Position numbers and translations under genes: made by a program. Below, in pieces: positions 1 to 11,400 of a stretch of DNA of 64,000 bases. The notes under the pieces were generated by a model, which was given only the letters and a program-made list of their open reading frames with translations, was not told where the DNA came from and did not search any database. Every line of letters begins with the position of its first letter. Position 1 is the first letter of the stretch. Source of the stretch: Serilophus lunatus (taxonomy: Eukaryota > Chordata > Aves > Passeriformes > Eurylaimidae); contig VXBA01001424.1 in assembly GCA_013399895.1 (NCBI GenBank), forward strand, positions 964 to 64,963, given 5' to 3'.

Positions 1-477
1 TGGACTGACTACGTGACTAATGTTACTGTCCTTGAACAGGCAGGGGTCACCAGTATTGAGACCATGCTGCTGAAGACACAGCTGCGATGGGCAGGGCACG
101 TCTCCAGGATGGAGGATCACTGCCTCCCTAAGATTGTGCTCTATGGTGAACTTGCCACCGGCTGCCACAACAGTGGAGCCCCAAAGAGGAGATACAAAGA
201 TTCCCTGAAACAACATCTCAGTGTTGGTCGTATTGACTGCCACCAGTGGTCCACTCTGGCCTCCAATCGAGAGACATGGAGACACACCATCCATAATGCT
301 GCTGCCTCCTTTGAGAATGCACATAGAATCAGTCTTGAAGAGAAAAGACAATGCAGAAAGAACCATGTCTCATCACTACCACCTTAGGAGACTTTCCACT
401 GTGCTTTTTGTGACCAGACTTGCCTGTCCCACATCAGCCCTTTTAGCCACCAGCGCACTTGCAGCAAGCGTGGGTAG
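1..477 (+). pseudogene. Broken retrotransposon polyprotein C-terminus with zinc-knuckle
   Basis: The frame reads from codon 1 (WTDYVTNVTVLEQAG) to an in-frame TAG at 385-387. It then continues without a shift through FHCAFCDQTC and FSHQRTCSKRG to a second TAG at 475-477. The segment after the first stop holds Cys134, Cys137, His150 and Cys154 (codon numbers from base 1), a C-X2-C-X12-H-X3-C zinc-knuckle. This kind of C-terminal knuckle is known at the end of related LINE proteins. One nonsense change and no frameshift in 158 codons suggests a fairly young, inactive copy. The first ATG at 13 is not a real start, because the protein extends upstream beyond the window. Confidence 0.78.
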
Positions 478-526
478 AGCCCTTCCCATATCTTCATCCA
501 CAAAGCCTAGCCATGATGGTGATGAT
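1..526 (+). mobile_element. 3' end of a non-LTR (RTE-like) retrotransposon, cut by window edge
   Basis: The frame starting at base 1 is open and encodes the C-terminal tail of an endonuclease/reverse-transcriptase polyprotein. It carries the signature KTQLRWAGHVSRM (codons 25-37), then a basic PKRRYKDSLK segment, then the W-containing stretch HQWSTLASNRETWRHTI. This order (RW-GH, GAPK-RYKD, W-R-TW) is shared by many LINE elements often annotated as RTE-type or endonuclease-reverse transcriptase. After the C-terminal knuckle there is a short untranslated region ending in ATG/GATG-like repeats near 513-526, which I take as the 3' tail. The element is antisense to FOXP2. The 5' part, and so any target-site duplication, lies outside the window. 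Clade assignment is uncertain. In birds the AviRTE family is one candidate. Confidence 0.8.
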
Positions 527-1026
527 ATTTTAGCTATTACAAACATTCTCTGAAAAAAATGGCAAAGGAACACTTAGTAGCATAAAAAGAAAACCAGAAA
601 GTGTAGGATAGAACTGGGATAAGAGAAACTCCCTGAAATTACTGAGAAGAGCACACCTACTGAGCTCACAAACTGGCTAACATATGAAGAAATTAATGCT
701 TGAGCAAAAGAAGTCAATTAAAGAAAGCAGCAGTTTCAAGTATAAATTTTTTAACAAACTTCTCAGATTCTATCATGCATTCCCTTTTCATGGCAGAAAT
801 AATTTCAATTTTTTAAAAATAAAAGAAGTCCAGCAGAAGGGTACAGTTGAAAAAATCTCTTGCTATTTATTAGTGGCACTGCCAGCTCAGCCAAAGAAGT
901 GAATGATAAAAAGTAAGAGAACCTTCCACATACAAGAGTTTGTCCTTGGACACTTGCTGGAAAAAGACACCTTCATTTACAGTTTTTGTACACATTATGC
1001 ATGGAAAAAAGACAGAGTTTTGTTCT

Positions 1027-1070
1027 TGTTGACTGCTCAGTATGAAATGTTAGTTTCTCAGCAGTCAACA
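1027..1070. repeat. Inverted repeat, 11-bp arms with 22-base loop
   Basis: TGTTGACTGCT at 1027-1037 is matched by its exact reverse complement AGCAGTCAACA at 1060-1070. Past one mismatch inward, two further pairs (AG with CT) can form. It could fold as a hairpin in DNA or in a transcript of either strand. The stem is short for a microRNA precursor. Confidence 0.75.
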
Positions 1071-4000
1071 GAAGTAAGTTCCCAGTGATCCTTGAAGCTA
1101 AAAGTTCCTTTTTCCAATTACAGAGTAGAAGTCCTTTAACAGCACTGTCTAGAAGAAATACCATTTAAATGTCCCCAAAACAGTTACTGTTGTATGGTAT
1201 TTGGATTATGGAGCTGGCAAGGTACTTGATGCACCCTAACAACTCTTATTTTTGTGTAAAGACGTATTTAAATACTTATCAAACAGATTCTTTGTGTTCT
1301 GCTTAGTGGTTGAGAAATACAGAAACATTTAAGAACAGGAAATAAATTACACTTTTTTTTCAGAGTCAAAGGCAATGTGCATCTATTGTTTTGCTAATGA
1401 CATCTGATGATATTTAGAATATATACAACTGCTCTAAGATATCACCTAACTTTATAAGCTTTTCAATTCCTAGTTCTACACCAAAGCTATTCTAATGCAG
1501 CTGAAATGAAATGTGGGGAAATAGTAAACAAAATTCTACCATATTTTTTTAGATTCTTGGCGCTGGTTTGTTTGAGTTGTTTTTTTATTCGTGACTGCCA
1601 TATCATATTCAGAAATAATAAAAATTGACTAATAATGATGTAAATAGGTCCCAACAAACAAACATGACCAATTGATCATTCAAGACTCAATCAAGCCCAA
1701 GTTCATTACTGTGTTAAGCATAAACATAAGAGTTAATAAAAGATGTATTGTATAGAATGCAGAGCTAATTTGTGAGAAAATAGTAAGTAAAAACTCAAAT
1801 GGCTCTAAAGCGTTCCAAGAATGAGCAAAAGCCTACTTGTATGCTTTCAATCTAAATGTAGAGAAAACAGTATAATTTAGGGGTATTAAAATGGGCGCTG
1901 AAAATATTAAAGAATATGTGATTCATAAAATAATGAGGGAAAAAACTGAATCCTATATATATTAGTCTGTAGACTTTTTCACTAATTAATACTATTTTCA
2001 TTTATTCCTACAACTTTAGCATTAAATTTTGAACTTTAATTATAAGACCCTAACATTTTACTGTAACAATTACCACTTACTTTGTAATTAACGCATTTCA
2101 GTGTTTTAGCTGGCATTCCAAACCACCTATTAGAAAACAACTTATGTTGTTTCCAACTTATATTTATCTAAAATCACCTGGTTTTCTTAACATTATGGGG
2201 AATCCTTTCAAAACAATAAATGGAGATGGAGTGATAAAACTCCTATTAAAGTCCACAACAGGCATTTGACTCAACACATTCTTCCATGTGTACTGTGTTA
2301 GCTATCAGTGTGTTCAACAACATGCTTTTAAGTAAACACAGAACTGAATATTAACTGAGAAAAAGATACACATTATTACATTCAAGAAGATTAAACTACA
2401 TATAAGCAGCTGATTTCTTACATTGAAACGAAACAAAACAAACAGTTGAGTTTCATCCAGAAAAGCTATGTAAATTCACTGCAGATGAAATGTAATGTTC
2501 ATTAAAACCATCATTATATTAAAATGTCTTAATTTTTTTTAGAAATATAAAACATAAATAATTTTAACTTTAGAACACTCAAATTCCATTTGCTCTTTTC
2601 TCAATGTATTGGACATTATTTGTGTTTTATTAAGTCACGTTATGTGACTGAATACACTAAGGTGTGTTTGTATCCCACAAGGATGCAGCCAGGTATCAGT
2701 GCAAGTAGCCACTTCGCCAACAACCAGAAGACAGAGTAAACAGACATTTCAGCCCTGTTATATCTTTGTATTGGTGGTGGTCTGCCCAGTTCCAGGAATA
2801 TCCTCCAGTTGGGGAACAGCTAGTGCTGCTCCAGCACAAGCTGCAAACCTAAAGAACTTCTAACATACTTCTAACACACTGCTCAAACTGCTCATGATAT
2901 AGTTATATAGGTTTGTATGGACTCTACTTATGTGTGCTTATGTGTACATATATTATTCTGCAGTTTTAGTTTGAAATAAAGTGCCTTATTATAGGCTGCA
3001 AAATAGACTGTTCCTCAGAGGTTTAGTAGTGTAGAGGACTCTTGTTTATACTTCATATAGGAAAAAAGGCAGCAGGCAGTCTTCAGTTTAGTCTATACTG
3101 AACTCCTCTCAATAAGAAAAAAAATACTCCTCTTTAATCAGCTTCTATTAATTTTTTTCATTAGTTTCCACAAAAATTAAACAAGAGAAAAAAACAAACT
3201 AAGGCAAAAGATTTTCAGACATAAATCACAATCTAAAAAAAAGAAAGAAAATAATAAATGACCAGCAAATCAGGCTATAATGTAGCCAAAGATCTTTTTA
3301 ACAAAGTTTCTAATAATCAAGTAATTTAGCTCTATCCAAGACCAAAACAGTAACAAAATTTTCCTATTGGAAACAGAAACAATCTTCATATTGTATAAAT
3401 GGATAAAATTCACTGCTTGCTTGATATAAATTACATTTCTGACAATAAAGTGCATTTGAGAGAAGAGAAATCACTTTGCTATGAAGTGACAATTCTACTT
3501 GCAGCAGGAGGGAGAATGCCTCTGGAAAAGCACTCCATTGAATTTTTTGTTGTTGCAGTCTGTGTTGGAGCTACTCTCAAATACTGTACGCACAGTGAGA
3601 TATTCCTTACCTGAGATATATTGTCAGCTAACCGAGGCAACATTTGAAATAATGGACTAGTTCTTCCTACGACTTAAAAAGGCAGAATTTTAGAAAATCT
3701 ATGCAGATTTTGTCCACTAAATGGTTTGTTCGAGGATCTTCTGCAAAAGTATTACATGTGTTTGCTGGACAATAATACACATATTTTGTTGATAGGTATT
3801 TCCCTCATGTCCTACTGCAACTCACTTTAGTTGCAGACTTCAAATACACTCTCCCCTCTACGAGACTCAAAAAGCATCACATGTAGCAGCATGGGGGGGG
3901 GAAATGGCACAACCTCAGAAACCTCACCTTGTGATTTTTAAAAATTTCCCTTTAAATATATGTAAATGGCACTTCCTGAAGTATAGCTTATTTATGCACT

Positions 4001-4237
4001 GTATCAGACATTGAAGAAGTTCATCTATATTTTTAATACATTTTCTGCTGTCTAAAATGACAATTTTCCATTGGTAATGGAATTTCCCCTTTTACAAAAA
4101 ACCAGTAAAACCAAAAACATACAAAATAAAAACAAATCAAAACATCTAAAGAATGTCTTTTAAACTCATAAGGAAGCTGCTTGTAGCATTAAATAAAAAT
4201 ATCTACAAGACAAGCATCTCTAGGCAAGCCTTCTACT

Positions 4238-4278
4238 AAATAATAATAATAATTATGATAATGATGATGATAATAATG
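4238..4278. repeat. Imperfect AAT/ATG trinucleotide repeat
   Basis: Runs of taa/aat pass into gat/atg units and back. It is a simple sequence that on the minus strand creates a His/Tyr-rich spurious ORF. Confidence 0.85.
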
Positions 4279-5436
4279 TCCATATTTTAAATGCTCTCTA
4301 AGCTCAGAGACATTGTTCACATGAACATCCATATTTTCTATTAAATTGCTACTTTTAGACAGTACTCTGTGTAGTATGATCCTCTTAATCCACAATTGAG
4401 GACTGATAATCATTCTTTCCTTTGTACATTTCTAGGGATCTGCTGAAATGCTTGACTGCCTAAACTAGAGTCATTTCCTTTATGCAATTGTAAATTAAAT
4501 TTTGCAGAAGTGGAGTGTGGTTTAAAAAAAAAATCCTCTTCAGAAACTTAATACAGCAAAGAAAATTCAAGAGGTAGAGGCATTTCTGCTCTGTAGGAAC
4601 AGAGAGGCAGAACAAAAAAAAGTGACAATTTTACAGTTACGCCATATGTACTTTTCCTTACCCAAGATGTAGGATATTTTATATAAACACAGAGCTCATG
4701 TTACTTTTATCCTGGAATACCTCTTTCTCCTGTCGTGAATACACCAATGAAGAACATTGACAGATTCATAAATATTTCCCCGCTTATCTGTCATTTTCCT
4801 CAGCAAAACATAAGATGTTTACTTTATATTGTCCATTCAAACTATGTCAAAAGGAATAAGTCCAGTAAAATAAATAATACATTCCCTGAAAAAACATATT
4901 ACAAAAAAAATTTGAAGAAAAGAAGCTACAGGAATTAAAAAAAAAAAAACAACACACCAATCTGTGACCTTACTATTCTGCTTATTAGTCAACACTGAAG
5001 AGACAAAAAGATCACATTTCTAGGCAATATCTTAAAGAATGTAGAAACGATAATTAATTAATAGTAATAACAGACAAATAATTTATAAGAAATTGCAATA
5101 TAAATGCAATTAAATTATTTATCCATAAAAGTCCTAAGTCTACCAAATATTTTTACAGATAGGAATAACAAACTGTCAGCAGTTCATGAAAAGTGCTAAA
5201 ATTAATGATTTTGATTCTCTGACAAGTTGTCCATATAAAAGTTCTGCTTTAGATGTTTTTTTCACACAGATGCAAGTTTTGAAATGAGTATTAAAAATTT
5301 CATTCCTAATTTGACCTGTTCCTCACACATTTGTGTGGATGTTTATAAGAAGATCCAGCCACTAGCTATGCCGACACTCTGAAGTACTAAACCCAAGTAA
5401 TTGCTTATTCACCATGTAGACCTTGACTTTTATTAC

Positions 5437-5511
5437 CTGGTTGCTCTTGACAGAGCTGAACGAGATCTTCCAAAGAGATGACAATGATACCACCAGGGGC
5501 CGTAATTTGAG
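5437..5511 (-). other. Exon-like 75-base patch with splice-type borders (candidate cassette exon)
   Basis: On the minus strand this segment is preceded by ccgcag and followed by gtaataaaag, so it has AG and GT borders with a good donor (CCAG/gtaata). It is exactly 75 bases. In phase 0, as required after the FOXP2 exon, it stays open (begins LKLRPLVV, ends VKSNQ). Another frame is open for about 50 codons through the same place and reads more like a folded protein (contains APGGIIVISLEDLVQLC). Against it, the stretch before the AG is purine-rich, so the acceptor is weak, and the peptide does not resemble the 25-residue insert I know from mammalian FOXP2. It may equally be a conserved non-coding element or chance. 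Confidence 0.25.
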
Positions 5512-8444
5512 CTGCGGTTTTTCTCCAGTACAAATGAAACCAGTCCCTATTTCACATCACATTACACAGAGAAAGATGATGAAGTCAGGCTAAGGACTTA
5601 TACTGATTGCATGTTTTCATATAGTTTTCTTCAAACACATATGAAGGACTGAAAACTTGTTATTCTTTTATTCCTACAATTTTTTTTGCAATTTGAACTC
5701 TCCCTTACAGGTCCTAGAAAAGAGAGTTGCTTAATTTCTTTTCAAATGCACCTTGACAGTTAAAGGGCATATCACATTACAAAAAAACAATTTATATTTA
5801 GACAGGAAAAAAAATGATAAATTGATCTATCATATAATTCCATACTTTTTTAAAAGCAATATATCAAACACAAATTAGGTAAGTGAATACTGAGTTCATT
5901 TATTTTCACAAGGAAATTTCATCCAATTGTCAAACTGACTGACTTCAGAGTTCCACTCTGCCATTCAATCCAATGGATTCCTTTCAACTTACTATAGATC
6001 CAGAAGGATCAGCAGTTTGGAAAACTAATACGGAAAAGGCACAATGTTTGAAGAGCCTCTTTTCCGCTTCACTGTAAAATAAGAAAAAAAACCCCTAGAT
6101 TTAAAAAGGTCAGCCATTATTTTCATTTAAACAGCAATGCTAAATGTCAAAGTGGTTGGTTATAAGTAAGTTTGTAAAGTGACTATTTAAAGCATCCATG
6201 TGCCAGTATAAGCACCTGAGATAAGTAATCTGAAAGAACAGACAAAATATACTTTATGTAAGAAGACTTCTGTAAATAAATTGAAAACACTCTCCTTCAA
6301 GCATTCAGTTATAATACCACAGATATAATAATTAAGCACACTTCATGTGAAGTTGATCTGGCAGTGACATAGTCTTGTACCAGGTGGCTTTGTACTCGAG
6401 CATTGTGCAAAAAACAATTATTTGCACTCGAAATCATCTTCATGCACGAAGTAATGGCAATACCATGTTACAGATGAGAAAACCAAGTCACAGAGATTAT
6501 GAACAACTTCCTCAACATTATTTGTCATATTAGCAGCATTGGACAACAAAATTCAGAAGATAAAACCACTTAAGGGAGTATGTAGCTCTGTGAGTGCTGA
6601 GCTCTTCAGCTATAGACAAGCAAAGTGAAAAATCTGATGATCCTTAATTGTCAAAACACTCCAGGACATATGTGAGTCCTTTTTGCACCAGTAATGGGAA
6701 TATTCATATGTTAAAAATTAAGTATATCTCAAAAGCTTATTAAACCAACACCACAAAGATGTTGTAAGAGATTTGAGTTCTGGGCATCCAGCATAGCATG
6801 CTGCCAGGCCAATACAAACTGAAACACATAACTCAGATTTACCTTGTGTTAGTACACACTGGAAACTGTAGCTTGACCCCAAGTATCACAAACTCAAGTA
6901 AAAGAAAAAAGTTCCCTTTTTTAATTCTTTTAAATATATACAATGCTGTACAGTCAGAAGATTTTGTTCTGTGGGTAAACAGACATGAATTGCAGTGCCT
7001 AGACTAGAAACAATAAGCATATGCAACTTCACTGAAAACTAAAGGAGCCATAGGCTCTTATCTCCATTTTAGATCCTGTCCTCTAGAATTGTACGAAGCA
7101 GCACAGTGGGAAAGAGTATTCTAAAGCCAAGCGAGCCATAAGAATTCTGAGCACATTTACAAAGGGCAGGCACCCGTACTCTGGTCGTATTTGTGTATTA
7201 TTCTTTCCACGAGTACAATATAATTGTAGTGCCTTATACAGTACTTGTAGCCAAAATAAAATGGTTATATCCAGATTGCTACACCATCTGCAAGGCACAG
7301 ATTAGGATCACAGACCACTTGACTGAGACTGAGTACCTCATGCAATTTTGGGCTTCCCTAGGTTTGGGTGTGAAAATAAAACGGAAGGTAGGAAGGTAAC
7401 AAAAATATCTCGTGACTACAATGTATTTAAATAAATACAATCGGTTCTAACTGGAATTTCCTATCAGAAACCAGCAAACAGTTTTCCATCTAAATTATTT
7501 TGTCAATAGCATGGTCATATCCTTGCTAACCTTATTTGGAGTCAGTGAATAATTAGATACACAGGGGTGTGACTCCAATTGGAGGTGTTGGCATTGTATC
7601 ACTCTGTGAAAATATTAACTATGAGGTTAACTCCAATTTTCTCTTCTTTAATTAAATGCACATGGTACTAATGAGGTAACCTACTGTTCCTTGATAGCAC
7701 TAATTAGCTAAGAGGAGAGCACACTCTAACACTGCAATTTAAACCTAAAAATAAGGTTGAAATATGCTAATTGCAGGCAATTTAAAACAGTACAAGTTGT
7801 AGAACTAGTCATAATAAGGAAAACTGACTGCTTTACAGATCTGCAGCTGTAACGTTGGTTAAAATCAGAACACCTCACACAATTTTAGAACGATTTGGCA
7901 AAATATCCACCAGTCTCCTCAAAAATTGTTACTTAATTCACAGTACACCATACAAATGAAAAAAAAAACAAACAACCAACCTACCATCTTATTTGTGTAT
8001 CTAGGAAAAGAAAAAAAATGCCTGATAAATACGAATAAAATCTGGTTAAGTCTATGTAGAAAAGTACCTTTAGTTTAGCCTAGTTTGAAGCAATGAATTT
8101 TCCTAAACACTTCTGAGCTTCATTTGTAGAGGTGTTAAGCAGCTGCAGTTTGCAGTGATGTCAATGGAGTCCTGGGTGCTCAAGTTAACTGATAGTCTGG
8201 CCCTAAGATTAGACTTTTGAATGGGGGAAAAAAGGAGTAAGGAAACATGCTTTCTTCAGAGAAAGTATATTTTAAAGAAAAAATCTGTGATTCTATGTAC
8301 AATTTTGAAGTTCCTGAAATAGCAACATTTTGTACTATAAGATAATATATATTCTCTACGAGGTACTAAGTACGAGGTACTAAGAGTCAAAGCTGAATAA
8401 CACATTAATTTGCAATAGCAATTTTGTATTTCTTGCTTTAAAAC
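5512..8444. other. Intronic DNA without recognised genes
   Basis: AT-rich, no supported gene. It includes the 12-base perfect palindrome CTCCAATTGGAG at 7573-7584, with a related ctccaatt copy about 50 bases further on, and a tandem 14-base duplication at 8357-8384. Nothing else recognised. Confidence 0.7.
8357..8384. repeat. Perfect tandem duplication of a 14-base unit
   Basis: The unit tacgaggtactaag occurs twice without a gap. It lies 60 bases from the GGGAA microsatellite and is probably a replication-slippage product. Confidence 0.9.
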
Positions 8445-8492
8445 GGGAAGGGAAGGGAAGGGAAGGGAAGGGAAGGGAAGGGAAGGGAAGGG
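8445..8492. repeat. (GGGAA)n microsatellite, about 9.6 copies
   Basis: Nine uninterrupted GGGAA units plus a final GGG on the plus strand. Ten G3 tracts spaced by two bases satisfy the usual G-quadruplex pattern on the plus strand, which is the template strand of FOXP2. In the FOXP2 transcript the tract is a CU-rich TTCCC repeat. It also makes a spurious Leu-Pro-Phe-Pro-Ser ORF on the minus strand. Confidence 0.97.
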
Positions 8493-11400
8493 CAACCAGA
8501 TCTTTGCTGTACAAGCTGCTTTGCAGACCAGTGTGTGGAGCGACAGTGGCCTGAGCTTTGGCAGAGATAGATTGCTTTTTTTTTAGTTTGGGTGTTTTTT
8601 TTCTCCTTTACTGAAAGAGTAGCAATGCAAAGAAGATAAAAGGATTACAAGATAGTGATCCTTTAATAAGACAGAAATTGGAGATCTTAACTGAATATAG
8701 GCACAGGGAAAGTCTTGAACTGAATGGAAAAAGCATCTCCCAAACAACCAAAATGATTAATTTTATTTTCTTAATTGCTAAAGAAAATAAACACTATGCA
8801 AAAAGAGGTAACACATATGTTGTTATTCCAGAAAAAAATGCAAACTTCACATTTATGTGTAGATATGAATGCATGCTGTACATCTTATGATTAGAAGACT
8901 TTCACAAGGCATAATGAATTATCAATAAAAAGTATATAAGTTGTCTGACTTTACATTGCATCTTTTATTTTAATTTTAAGAAATTATATATGCCTACAGT
9001 TCATTCCTCAGGAATTCAAAATTTAATTCTTCTTTAATATTGTTAGATCAATGGTGTCGTGGATCCAGCTTTCTAGTTCAAGTCAATAAAGCTATACTAC
9101 ACAAGGGTCCATAAAACATCCATTTCACATTTCCTAACACATTATTACAACTGATAGATTTTCATCAAGGACTGCAGCATATGCTACAAAAAGACCACAA
9201 GATTAATCAGAAATGTTACTAATGTCTCTTGCTGGGCGATTCTTAGCAACATCAGAGAATCTGTTTAGTAGTATTTATAGGTTACATGAGTGGACAGACT
9301 ATTTTCAATTGCAGAGGAGAGCAAAAGACCCTTAAGTATCCTGATTTAATGGCTGATTTAATCCTGCATATGTGAGAAAGACTAATTAAACAATAAACAA
9401 ATGTTGAGGCAACTACCAGTATCTGTGTGCCTCAATTTATGCCATCTCTAGTCAATGTCAGCCTTGAAGAGCAAACCATCGTCCACTCCTGAACCCGAAA
9501 TTAATCTCCAAGAGAAAACATACACCGTGATCTCTGCGTGTAAACAGCAATGGTCCTGACTGAAGAAAGTACAATGATATAAATGATGCAAATATGCTCA
9601 GATCCAGTCTTACTTACTTACATGATTTTCTGTGTGGCCCAGGAAATTGCTGGTATTCCACATACAAATGCTGCCTTAAACATGTATATATTAAAGATAA
9701 TAAATAATACTGAAGTAGTTATTGGTTGAAGTTTTTTCATAATGCTTATTTAAAGGTAAAAAAATCCCTTTATTTGATGTCCATATGTCTAATGTCAAAT
9801 TCACAGCTGCCTTATAGAGAGGAACAGGGACACAAATATGCCAGTATTCTGCCTGCCCTATTTTAATAACTAAATTAACTCATCCCATAATAGCAGAAGT
9901 GAGGGTCATTGTTCAAAATAGAAAGATAGAAAACAAAATTAGAGTGCAAAGATGTGTATTTGGCTATAATCCATTCACCTCTGGAACACCTTGTGGAAGA
10001 CAACCCAGGAATTGGAGCAGAAATAATCTCTTATTCCACAAATAAGTACAAAAATATTAATAAAAACTCATCTCTTCAAATCCCTTAATTATTTTCTGAA
10101 GCTTTCGGTCAGAAGAGGCAAACAGTTAACAAAATAATGTAAAAGTAATTATGAGTCCACAATAATTTGAAAAATAAAAATAAAAATAAAAATGAAATAC
10201 TTGCAAGTAACTGTCAATTACACAGTGCAAGAAGTGTTAAAAAGAGATTAGTGTGAGTCGAAGGCACTTTTTGCCTTTTGTATTTGCTATTTTTTGCTCA
10301 ATTTCAATTTTTTATTCTTTTCTCCCTCTAACCTCAAAAAACTTCCCATACACGTCTGTGAGAAATTTAACAAAGCCAAGCTACCTTGGGCCAGATTCCT
10401 ACTGTTTTAAAGTAGTGTTTATAACGGTGACAAAATCACATAGTTTCTCCAATACACACAACCTTCTTTGTGTAACAACATCAAAGTCCCATCTTTATTT
10501 CTGAGATGGAAAGCATAACGGTGGTGAGTTCTAAGTGATACTGGGAAGTACCCATAGACGGAATGGCATCTCTGCATGCAAACATCTCCAATGACACTAG
10601 TCGAGTGGAAGGAAATACTTTTCTAAATGCAAATAAAATTAACCCCACAATAACATCCTACTGAAATGTTGCACATAATTTAAATTGATTTGAAAAAGAC
10701 ATTGCTATTTTATCTGTTTGACAGTTGTACTGTAAAGTGATACAGTCAGGTTTACCCTAAAGGATAGCTTTATCAACTTCAGCTTACATAATGAAGTTCC
10801 TGCCAGTCTTTTTCTTAAATAGTTTGTATTCTATTAAGAGTGTGCTAATAACCAAATGAAAGATTTTATAGATAGATAACAGGCTGTGAAGCGAACAGTG
10901 ACCAGTTAAGCACCACGGAAATCACTGCAATTTTAAATAATTTGCTAAAGGATGGCTTTATTAAACATAAAGTCATTCTCCTTCTTGAAGTGTGCTTTAA
11001 AGAAAAATAACTATAATGAATTAAGAGCTGTTTTCTTTAAACCTTTTGCTTACACCTTTTAGGTTGCTCTCATGAAGTGACCATTTGAGCTTTGAGGATA
11101 ATGAATAGGAAGAAATTTGATGCTACTGGGTGCTGCACTGAATCCAGTAACTAGCTTTTCCTTTTTTACTGAAACATACACAGAAATCAAAACAAGGTTT
11201 CTTCTATTTTTCTTGCAAATAAATAGGAAGATCCATCTGAGCCATGGCTGTAGGAATCAGAGAAGCAGGAAGACCTTTTTCTGGTCCCGTTTGCCTGGTA
11301 GCCAGCTGTTGGCAACTGGTGACCTCAGCCTCTTCTTCTGGAGGAGCAGCAATTTTCTCAACTGTTTGCCTAGATTCCTAACTGAAAGTATCCCACTCAG

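Larger units (their letters stand above)
527..5436. other. Intronic DNA without recognised genes
   Basis: AT-rich sequence with no coding region I can support; its small ORFs match no family I know. It holds an inverted repeat at 1027-1070, a G9 run at 3893-3901, an AAT/ATG simple repeat near 4238-4278, and several A-rich runs (for example around 3231-3256 and 4938-4950). A somewhat GC-richer patch at about 2640-2860 has no recognisable family. Confidence 0.7.

Noticed and set aside
221..573. ORFs in other frames over the retrotransposon end
   Set aside because: They are shadows of the frame that starts at base 1, which carries the retrotransposon motifs.
8283..8300. ctgtgattctatg, which resembles the CR1 3' octamer tail
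   Set aside because: The sequence before it has no CR1 body, and a 13-base match is too short.
8256..8495. Minus-strand ORF starting with a Pro-Phe-Ser-Leu repeat
   Set aside because: It is the translation of the GGGAA microsatellite and its flank, with no coding signal.
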